DNA of 64,000 nucleotides from Siphonodentalium dalli (lineage: Eukaryota > Mollusca > Scaphopoda > Gadilida > Siphonodentaliidae). How positions within the stretch are numbered: position 1 is the first letter of the stretch; every line of letters begins with the position of its first letter. Shown one piece after another: positions 55,162 to 64,000 of the stretch. A program made the position numbers and the translations under genes. The stretch spans positions 177,790,556 to 177,854,555 of the forward strand of contig CP136067.1 in the NCBI GenBank assembly GCA_032622095.1, read 5' to 3'. The notes below the pieces were generated by a model. The model was not told the origin of the DNA, searched no databases, and saw only the letters and a list, made by a program, of their open reading frames with translations.

Positions 55162-55374
55162 TATATGCGCTACATGTACGTTATAAAACTCCCCACAACT
55201 GCTAGTTTTTATCTACATTTCACAGCAAATTGTTGGAAAACTTTGAAGTGGCCATGTTTACATCCCATCGATTGCCTGATTTGCTGAGAACTAAATGACA
55301 AATATAAAGCACACACTCCAACAGAAATTGGTTGAACATATTTATTGTGACACACAACGTATTACACATTATTA

Positions 55375-55720
55375 TAGATATAGATAGTTGTGTGGGCACA
55401 GACGATAGGATCACAAGTTACGGAACTCACCAGAGCCCCTCTCCTATGGCATTCGGCTGCTAATAAATGTATTTAGAGATAGGTTCAAAAAATTATGTGC
55501 AAAGTGGCTGCTGGATGCTGTTGCTGTTTGGAGTGGCTATGTTCTCGCGTTAGGGGAGTAGGATAACATTTTATGAGAAGCGGTCAGTCGAGGAAATAAA
55601 TGAATTTATTTATTGTTTCGCTGTAGTGCGGAATGCCAAACAGGAGATCCTTTTCGTCCAACCTTGCCCACCTAAGTTCTCTGGAGTCTGCGTACCAAGG
55701 ACAACTAGAGAAAAAAAAGA
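55375..55720 (-). pseudogene. Non-LTR retrotransposon 3' fragment, copy 2
   Basis: Reverse-complement relative of 40085-40481. The minus strand encodes the remains of the C-terminus (from TTGTCCTTGGTACGCAGACT through GAGAACTTAGGTGGGC) and carries the 3' sequence with CAGCCGAATGCCATAGGAGA and CTATCTATATCTATAATAAT. Several substitutions and indels; no RT. Confidence 0.72.
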
Positions 55721-55724
55721 AATA

Positions 55725-56970
55725 ATCCCCATTATTATATTCTGAAAAGAATCGAGAAATGATTGTATAAACAATTAATTATAACAATGTACTATAACGT
55801 AGGACAAAAGAACAATCCAGGAGAAGAGCGCTTTCCTTAAATGTCGAAATGTAAATAGTTAAACAAATAGTCCACCTGTTATAGATACGCGGTGTGCCGA
55901 AACACCACCCGGAACAGTCCGGACCAGTCCGGATCGTGTCTGCGGTGTATATGGGTGATATCAGTGGTAATATATGTGCTAGATTGTCACTGTCACTCAC
56001 ACATGCACGGACAGGGGTCGATGTCTGGGCTGGTCCGGGCGGTGTTTAGTCACACCATCACAACCCAGATACGAGATGCAACTTAATGTGATTCGCAGTT
56101 ATACCGGAAGTGATTTCCGGGAGGGTAATACTTTTGTGTTATCCATTACCTCGGTCAGTGCAATACATCGCCTCGGCCGTGTTATCCATCGCATCGGTCA
56201 GTGTTATCCGTCGCCTCGGTCCATATATGCCGGCACTTGTAATATATGATGGTATCGAATATAAACATAATTCAGTTCTTACATAATGCGTGGCATCGTG
56301 CTGTGATTTGTGAAGCTTCCGTCACCAGATAATTCACCGCCAACTTCAAGTTCAAGATCAATACAGTTTTTTTTAGATAATCGATGTAACTGTTATACAT
56401 ATACACACAACATGACCCTATTGAAGCAGAGCTTGTTAATATGGAAGGGCCCTCGTGGTAATACATTGTTCACATTCATTCATATACTTATATTAGGGAT
56501 GCAGTATGATGAGAAGGAAAATGTGTTCCTGTAAAAAGTGTAGTTCAGAGTGAGAGGTAATAAGGTAACTGTATCAATGTGCCTAGGAACAGTAACTTTC
56601 TGCGCTCAATTGCTTATCGGATTGGCAGACGACCAAGCAGGGAGAGTGAGAGAATCGTGCTGCTTCTCTGAGGAATGTGTTGCATGTTTTTAACGCACAT
56701 ATGATAAGCTCTTTCTAGCATTTGCATATTAGTTTTTGTCTGATCCCACCACATCTCGCAACCCGTAAAGTGATTTAGGAGGGACGACGTGAGTGAGAAG
56801 TTTCAGGTTGGTCATAGGGCTAAAATCCTTAGAGATGGGAGACCGATAAGCAGCGAAGTAGCATTTTCTTCGTGGCGTACATTATTGTATAAACAACGAT
56901 CCATTATTTTCATAACGGACGCGCAATATCCAATTTAATGAAGGGTTATTTCAGTGTGAACAATTTCATT
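55725..56970. repeat. No gene; 22-bp minisatellite at 56136-56222
   Basis: About four units of the type GTGTTATCCATCGCCTCGGTCA occur at 56136-56222. Flanking sequence on both sides has only short frames without recognisable domains. Confidence 0.55.
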
Positions 56971-56984
56971 TTATATACACACTT

Positions 56985-59900
56985 AGAAATAACAAGCCGT
57001 ATAGGTACTAAGGTGGTACCAATATGTCTTGTAGTGCCAAAGCCATAGGTACCGAGAAGAATTAGGTTCTATATATTGATATAATACCTGAGCATTTGGT
57101 ACTAGCGGCGATTTCGGAACCAAATATTGACCCACGTGATTGCATCACGTGATGCACGATACATTTGACGAAAAATGGCGGCGTCAAGCCACTTGAGGCG
57201 ATTGAGTTTTTTTTACAATAAAAATGGACGGAAGACACAACCTAAAAGCAGGCTTACACATTTTATGTTGGAATCGCTCTCTGCCTCGGCTTACATGCTG
57301 TAGCATGTGCCCAATTAGGTACGTTATGTTCTTTGGCTGGAGGTATTTAAGAATACGGAAGTGAATTTCTCGCAAATTTATCAAAATTTTTGTGTGTGTG
57401 AAATTGGACCTAACTTGCTTCTTAATAACCTGGAATATTGTTAGCACTTTGTGGATTATGTTTGTACATGAACGGGTCAAGATGTTATAACCTCCGAACA
57501 TTAACGGACGCTAATAAATGTTATTTTCCTCTGAAAATATCAGTGAACTCAGACAGACCAAATTCAAACATTGAGTGCAGTGGGGACATGCACGACAGTA
57601 TTGTGAATTACCAACGACAGATACTTAAGTTTCACAAAATTATAAACCGCCCAATTAACTCACAAAGTCAACCACTGGTGACTAGGATTACGAGACATAC
57701 AATTATGTAGAAATTAGTCGGAATTATGACGTCACAGATCAGTCATGACTCAGTCACGAGAAGTTTGTTGGCTACAACGTACAAGTACCTGTACAAAGGA
57801 CGATGGATCATATTCTTCAATTTTCATCGAAACGTGATTTGTGAACCATGTCGCCATGACATATCGCCCAGTTACGGAGTCTGCTATTCTTTTGATCGAA
57901 ACGCCGGTGACGCTGTGATATTGTTGTGATATATTTATGGAATGACGGATAATCTCGGATATACGGATCCAGTTCTGGGACACACATTATCACTGAATCA
58001 ATCACAAGCTTTTAGTAACGTACTACAGCTATGCTCTAATTAATCGTCCCCTTTAACAAGGTTGTAGAGCGTTAATGGCACCGGTTATACCATACTGCCT
58101 TTCAACCACGGTCAAGTGGTTGACATGTGGCAACCGCAGGTAATCTTTCTACAGTACTATTAATACTAATTTGCGATTACTGTACTCCGCATTAATTTTT
58201 CACATGGCCACCTTACACCCAGTCCAGCTTTACGTGAGCGCCATGCACCGTGTTAACTATACACAAAACAATATTTCAATTAATAATTTGTTCACGGTTT
58301 AATCAACATTCGAAGTTGGTCACTGACCGACATTCGCAACTGCATCATCAATGCGGCGTCAAGCCATGCCAGAAATATACACTCTGTGGTGGTTATAATG
58401 CTGACTTTAAAACGGTATGAATGTCGGCCATGGTACGGTAGGTTTGATCATGGTTAATAGCATCAACAACGCGGTAATATTGGTGGCCAACATCGTTAAG
58501 GGGGGGGGTCAATTAGAGCTTAGCTGTATGCATACATGAACATGTAGACCATTCCAATGTCCAGATGCATCATGTTTTTATCAAAACATGTGTGGCTATC
58601 ATTCTGAGCGATTCGGCCATTTCCGCTTTGCTAGGAAATAACCTCTTCCATAACTGAAAACCATATTCGCGAAATTCTACATTATATGGCTCTGGTGATC
58701 AGGCAATGACATTGACTCGTTGACGCATAGATGCGAATGGAGTATAATTTATTCACTATGGCTGTACCAAACTTGATCATACACGTATATTCAATACATT
58801 AAGCTCTCTTTGTGTTATCTTAGCATTTGTTCATATACCGATACAGAACATTGGAAATGTACGATAAGCAAAACACTCAACACCGTGGCGATTTTTTTTT
58901 GAATATTCTCCGTAAATAATTATATGGTGTCCTGCAAAAGAAATCAGTATTAATTTTGTTTTAAGGATTGGTTTGCTACCCGTGTCCCACATGCAAGTTT
59001 ACTGTGAAAGACCGATCAGTCTATTTTAGCCCGACCATGCTATTATACATGTAGATCGATTTGTGGTTCATCCAGAACTGTTTAAGATGTCTGATTTATT
59101 ATGTTGAATACGGTTCAAGCCCATTAGTGCCAACGCATAACAATATATCTGCAATAAATCACAAACCTTTGTGATAAATCTCAAACATGTTTGCGATAAA
59201 TTGTAAAGTATAATAACCAAGTAGTTTTAGAGTTATTGTAAAGATGGTTGAGATTTATCGCAAAGGTGTTTGTGATGCTGGCTTTGAATGACCGATCAGG
59301 CTATTTTAGCCCGACCGGGCAATTATTGATTGATAGGTTGTTCACTCAGACCTGTTTAAGATCTGATTTATAATGTTTACTTTAATTACACACAAATTAA
59401 GAAATTTGGACGATTATTTCAGACAATCAGACAAATTTTACTCCACGTGCAGGCAACAGGTCAGGGAAATGTCTCATCTCATGACCCAGCCATGTTTAAG
59501 ATGTCTAATTTATAATGTTTACAGAAGCCCATTAGCGCCAAAAAACGTTTGCGACACATCTCAAACATCTTTGCGATAAATTGCAAAATATAATCACCCA
59601 GTACATAGTCTGAGAGTTATCGTAAAGTTGTTTGAGCTTTATCGTAAAGGTTTGCGTGTTATCGCAAAGGTGTTTGTGATTTTTCGCAAAGGTTTGCTCC
59701 CCTCATCACACATGCATCTGGCTGTGAATGACTGATCGGTCTATTTTAGCCCGACCGGGCAATTATAGATTGATTAGGTTGTTCACTCAGATGTCTGATT
59801 TATAATGTTTACACATACATTAATAAATTTGGCCGATTATTTCAGACAAATTTTACTCCACGTGCAGGCAACAGGTCAGGGAAATGTCTCATTTATAATG

Positions 59901-60910
59901 TTTACAGAAGCCCATTAGCGCCAAAAAAAATTTGCGACTAATCTCAAACATCTTTGCGATAAATCGCAAAATATAATCACCCAGTACGCAGTCTGAGAGT
60001 TATCGTAAATATGTTTGAGATTTATCGCAAAGGTTTGCGATATATCGAACACCTTACACTAAATCGCATATATTTATTGCAAAGTAGTTTGCGATTCGCA
60101 AAGGTTTGCGATTTATTGCAAGGTAGTTTTTTATTTATTGGGCTATTCTAGATCGATTGGTGTTTCATCCAGACCTGTTTAAGATGTTTGATTTATAATA
60201 TTTACTTTAATATTATTGCACACAAATTAAGAAGTTATTTTATACATTCAGACCAATTTTACTCCACATGCAAGGAACAGTTCATGGAAATCCTGAAATC
60301 GAGATATTAAACCTTGAATTAAGTACAAATCATGATGCATAATTCGGATTATTTCATTTAGCACTATGCAAGGGAGTCCATGTGGTTTTGTAATGAATTC
60401 GATGTTTAAACGCCGTAGCATCATTTGGAATCTAACATGCCACATTGTTAAATTTGCCGTCGGCCATGTTTCGTAATTTCGAGTGCTTGGTATCTCCGCT
60501 TAGTATCTATATGTTTGGTTCTCTGAAGTACCAAATTGCTAGGTACTATGCATAGTACCTAAATACTTCAGAGTACCTGTCTTGATATTTGGTACTTCAG
60601 ATAATATAATGGGCGTGTCAAGAAAGCGTGTATTTCTTTGCACTTCATATCGTGTGCGTCATGGCTTCGGTGACATAAATGCGGGGTGTGTATTATATGC
60701 ATAATGCCCGGATAAAACCTAAATATTTAGAAGGTGCTCTTAGAGTACCATATTTGGTACTCTAGGGTACCAATTTTTTTTGGTTCTCTATAGTACCAAA
60801 ACCAAATATTTGGTACACTAGAGTACCAACAATTTGGTACTCCCCTTGGGACAAGGCTTAGTACCTACGTATGTACTCTAGAGTACCTATTGTTTTAAGA
60901 GTGTAACATG
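56985..60910. mobile_element. Candidate 3.9-kb non-coding element with GGTAC-rich ends
   Basis: The left end (ACACTTAGAAATAACA..GTATAGGTACTAAGG) and the complement of the right end (ACACTCTTAAAACAATAGGT) are similar and inward-facing. Both sub-terminal regions are full of GGTACTCTAGAGTACC or TTTGGTAC words (57005-57110; 60530-60900). Between them lie short unrecognised frames and the tandem array at 59005-60230. The pairing of the ends is inference from imperfect similarity. Confidence 0.42.
59005..60230. repeat. Tandem array with TTTGCGAT(AAAT) words
   Basis: Three full units and a partial fourth start near 59005, 59285, 59725 and 60137 (lengths about 280, 440 and 410). Each opens (C/T)GATC(A/G)G(T/G)CTATTTTAGCCC and GACC, continues AGACCTGTTTAAGAT, TTATAATGTTTAC and AGCCCATTAG(C/T)GCCAA, and then has multiple TTTGCGATAAAT(C/T)GCAAA or CTCAAACAT words in both orientations. 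Non-coding. Confidence 0.82.
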
Positions 60911-61985
60911 CGTATATGATGCCATACCATATGCATTTATCCATATAGACAACGATTTTCAAGTATAGTATTGCTCTGATTGATAGCTAGAAGGACGACT
61001 TGCGGGATGTATCTATTGAGCTTCGTCAGTGTGTCTAACTTCAAATGGCAAGCGTGCTCTATTATATAAACTTTGTTTTATGGTGCCCATATTCAGAATT
61101 AGCAATGGGTGATGCCACAGTGTCCTGGGCCCGCAAACAAGGTACCTCGCCTTGCTCCCCGGAAGCTTATATTCTGCTAATGCCAGTCAAAAATAAAAAT
61201 AGTAAAAATAACAGTTTAGAGAACCCCGAATCTCATGAATTGCTTACACCATGGATTCCACTTACAAAGCACACCATGTGCAACTTTAAATCACACACGC
61301 AGTCGTGGCCAGGTTATTTTGTTTATATAATCATAGAAGGTGTCGTTGTTGTCAGTGAGAGGTACCGGATTCCTCCGAGATCGTGGCGGGCGCACGAATT
61401 ACTATAATTTACAGATTCCCGCGCTATCATAACAGCTACGTTTATATCTTCGTGGCTGATATTTTAGTATTAAATACATATCACAAAATCCCCTGGACTA
61501 TGTATAGGTTATATCGTTCATTAATGATCAATTGGAACGAATAATCATAGTTGTGGTATGTTCGTCAAATTTGGGAGGCATAGAACCTGTCCGAAAATTG
61601 AAATTGGCAGCGTTCCCGTTGTATAAATGAATGTTAAAATTTGTCGAATCTAACGCCGAAACACCTCTTACCACAAAACCTGAACTAATAGTAATTTAAA
61701 TGTAAATGTAGTCCTTCGATCTTCAGTAACGATATCAACCTACAATATCGTCAAATTCGGCACATCGAAGTCAGTCAATTTATAAATCCGAAATATGCAT
61801 CATAAATAAGTTAATACAATTGCGGATATGGAAGAACAAAACTCCGTCGATATTGGTTAAATCGCAGGAGCCCATTGTCGTATTCAATCAACGATTGAAA
61901 ACGCAATGGGTTACCCCCAGTTCATTATATCGACAATGGGTTAAGGCGTCACACCATCCGTGTAGTCCATGAGCTGGTGGATAGG
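60911..61985. other. No recognisable gene
   Basis: A plus frame at 61045-61407 stays open for 120 codons but has no recognisable domain and no codon pattern that stands out. Left unassigned. Confidence 0.3.
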
Positions 61986-61989
61986 GCAG

Positions 61990-62440
61990 ACATATAGGTA
62001 CAACTAGATGTCTTGACACGATTTCGGATTAATCCATTCTGATCAGGTGACGGTATGAACTCGGCCATGTTTCAAGTCGGTTAATAGCTTCATCCGATCT
62101 CGACCTGCGGCCTCGATCGGTCCATTCGCTGATATAATGTACAGATTCCCGCCACTGTCCAATAGATAGGGCACGTGAAACATACGCTGCAGCTAATATT
62201 CGCCCCATTATGTTGACACATACATTATCATATATTTGACTAATTCACTGTGGATGCGATGACTGTTGACCTTCGTACAATACAATTTGGTGGAGTGCAT
62301 TCAGGCGCGAACCTTATGGATGCCCACTGTGAAGGCATAGATGAAATTAAAGGTACAACTTGATTCAGGTTTTTGTCGTGACTCTCTATATATCGGATAT
62401 TCGAACAGATAAACCTCATTAAGTGACATAGGTGTATGGT
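61990..62440 (+). promoter_or_regulatory. Promoter region of exon B, paralogue of 43.4-43.8 kb
   Basis: TATATA at 62387-62392, initiator-like TCATTA with A at 62418 (31 bp downstream) and ATG at 62441. The block aligns with 43375-43816 with a 10-20 bp insertion near 62155. Confidence 0.6.
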
Positions 62441-62518
62441 ATGGCTTTATCAGAGCGCATGTTGGATGTTAATAAACCCGACGGGGAGTCCATCGCACCT
62501 TCTCCATCCACACAACAG
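62441..62518 (+). CDS. Predicted first coding exon (copy B of a duplicated gene)
   Basis: A 26-codon exon beginning MALSERMLDVNKPDGESIAP and ending before a GTCAGT donor (62519). Relative to copy A at 43817 the first 20 codons differ by one conservative amino acid change (Leu to Met) plus third-position changes (GCA/GCT, GAT/GAC), a coding-type pattern. The last codons diverge more (PSSTER versus SPSTQQ). The rest of the gene is not in the window. The promoter is on the same side, so the two copies are in the same orientation about 18.6 kb apart. The function is not recognised. Confidence 0.6.
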
Positions 62519-62639
62519 GTCAGTTGACCTGGCTGAACTGGTAACATTAAGAGAACGGGCACTGTGTTATAAACTTTTAACTCGCATACTATTCGAAATA
62601 TTCTAAATTTGTAATATACACATAGGAATTGTATATATA

Positions 62640-63056
62640 TATACTGTATATATCATAGTATGATGTCTGTCCGTCTGTCTGTCCGGATTTTCTCCAAGAC
62701 CCCTGGACCGATTTAAACCAAAGTTGGTGTGGTGACTCGGGTTATCATGGCGGAAATCATATCGGAGTTAGTATTTTCAAAATTTAAAACAAAATTAATT
62801 AAAATAATAAAAAAAACAAACAAACAAACAAACAAACATTGGTTTGTAATATGAGCAAGGAGCTCAATCTTTAAAAATAAAATATAAAAACAGTTGTTTG
62901 TTTTTAATCAAACTGTTTAAACGATCAAAATGTGCATAAAGCGCATACGGGGGCCGCTTCTGTCTAAAATCTAAATGTGTGCAAAGCCCACACAAGGGCC
63001 GCATGCAGGCCCTTCCGACGCTGAATAAAGGCTCACAGAGGGAGCCTGTTCCAGCT
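62640..63056 (+). mobile_element. Helitron-like element H3, intact 3' end
   Basis: TATATATATA lead, GATGTCTGTCCGTCTGTCTG, CCTGGACCGATTTAAACCAA, GTTGGTGTGGTGACTCGGGT, GAGCAAGGAGCTCAAT, then GGCTCACAGAGGGAGCC (hairpin), TGTTCCAG and CTAG followed by T. Non-coding copy of the type at 47787. It lies in the intron downstream of exon B. Confidence 0.8.
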
Positions 63057-63260
63057 AGTAGTACAATTATATGGACCGCTGGGAAATGAGTGACAGACTA
63101 ATATGACAACGAAGGGTTTACAAGATTGTTTGATTTAATTGTTATCGTTGACCAATTTAACAAACATTTTTTTTAATAAAAAGTTTGAACATCTAAATTT
63201 CAATGTCGGCTAAAATATTCAGGCTCGACTGAAATGGCGTATATATCGCCATGATAATTA

Positions 63261-63356
63261 GGGGATAACGGTGTGGTGTTTTGTGATTTCGGAAAGGTAC
63301 ACAGTATATTCGCCATGTACCTTTCCGAAATCACAAAACACAACACTGTTATCCCC
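63261..63356. repeat. 96-bp hairpin with 40-bp arms
   Basis: GGGGATAACGGTGTGGTGTT(TTGTGATTTCGGAAAGGTAC) is complemented at the other side with two mismatches in 40. The loop is ACAGTATATTCGCCAT. A degenerate relative, probably partly unfolded, lies at 63781-63870 (ATAACGGTGTGGTGTTTTGT). Confidence 0.92.
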
Positions 63357-64000
63357 ATTCTAATGCTCTTCGAACTTATAAACGTTATTTAGACAAACAA
63401 ATGCCTCGTAATTATCAACGAAATGTGCGGCCATAGAAAACACTCGGCCAATTCACGACTTTTTATTTTAAATTTAATGCGCTAGATAAAATATAGTCCC
63501 TAAATAGCATCGCTCTTATCGTTAAAAATGCTAATAAATATGAAAAATTGCCACCTCAAATAGAAATAAATATACACAACAGTTAGTTTCTGCATGTACC
63601 TGATGTCTTTTTCAGATGTTTACCACTTACAAATTTCGGTTTTGATTTTACAGTGAACTTGAAGTTGAATTGAAACAGTGGGAAATTGTTTACTCAAAGC
63701 GATGTATTTCACGCCGTGTCTGTCGCGGTTTCATGTCAAGAAATTTGGTCAAATGATATTGAGACACTGACATTGGCGGGATATAACGGTGTGGTGTTTT
63801 GTATTTTCTGAAAGTGCATGTATACAGGGCGAATATACTGACTGTCAATTTTCGAAAAAAGTGACACTGCTGGTTTGTTTATATAGCAACGAGCTAGTAA
63901 CGAAAGTCAGTAGCAAGGGCGCCAACTCTATACATCTACTCCGTAACGTCGCCGGCATGTACTGCGTAAGGTTGACGTCATGGAGGGAAACGGAACAGTG
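63357..64000. other. No recognisable gene apart from a hairpin relative
   Basis: Besides the degenerate hairpin at 63781-63870 nothing could be supported. Confidence 0.35.

Noticed and set aside
61045-61407. 120-codon plus frame as a gene
   Set aside because: No recognised domain, mixed composition and no upstream promoter or splice signals that could be supported.

Overview
The window is AT-rich eukaryotic (metazoan) DNA. Evidence for this is phase-matched GT/AG introns, no operons, a secreted-type C-type lectin gene, a tRNA-derived SINE, and dense, diverse DNA transposons, Helitrons and non-LTR retrotransposon fragments. The lectin plus PAN-like architecture, the SINE tail ending in (ATCA)n and many ACATGTA-type words suggest a lophotrochozoan, most likely a mollusc. 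That taxonomic call is inference; no marker gene is present.

Layout. 0-2 kb: an edge fragment that may be coding, and degenerate repeats. 2-3.5 kb: a 5'-truncated non-LTR reverse transcriptase on the minus strand with duplicated 3' sequence. 3.5-5.1 kb: a 1.56 kb non-autonomous element with TTA target duplication. 5.9-6.2 kb: a degenerate Helitron. 7-10.9 kb: a PIF/Harbinger transposon gene pair, namely a three-exon Myb/SANT-like gene (+) and a DDE transposase (-) carrying one in-frame TGA just after the presumed catalytic Glu. Both introns of the Myb-like gene are filled with MITEs. 12.9-14.1 kb: a broken FLYWCH/MULE transposase. 15.2-16.0 kb: a small predicted three-exon host gene. 18.3-24.4 kb: the CTLD + PAN/apple-like gene. 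16.6-17.0, 30.2-30.5 and 31.6-32.0 kb: three copies of a TTAA-flanked MITE with internal hairpins. 26-28 and 33-38 kb: nested MITEs and hairpin elements. 38.4-39.2 kb: a 270-bp tandem repeat. 39.5-39.6 kb: a degenerate telomere-like tract. 41.6-42.4 kb: an unrecognised acidic coding-like region with a frameshift.

43.4-47.8 kb is the most striking area. A TATA/initiator promoter and a 78-nt first coding exon are followed 11 bases into the intron by six head-to-tail Helitron units joined as exact CTAG|TC junctions. The units carry 14 copies of a 12-mer equal to the NRF-1 consensus. A paralogous copy of the same promoter and exon lies at 62.0-62.5 kb without that array. 48.6-48.9 kb: a SINE with a perfect 13-bp target duplication. 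51.3-53.7 kb: a 2.36 kb near-perfect palindrome inserted into a copy of another repeat. 54.6-55.2 kb: a hAT-type MITE with a perfect 8-bp target duplication. 57.0-60.9 kb: a repeat-rich block with about 0.4 kb tandem units full of TTTGCGAT words, bracketed by GGTACTC-rich ends. 63.3 kb: a 96-bp near-perfect hairpin.

Most of the window is transposon-derived. The only credible host genes are the lectin, the small 15-kb gene and the two duplicated first exons. Exon structures were deduced by eye from reading frame, splice dinucleotides and phase, without transcript support.
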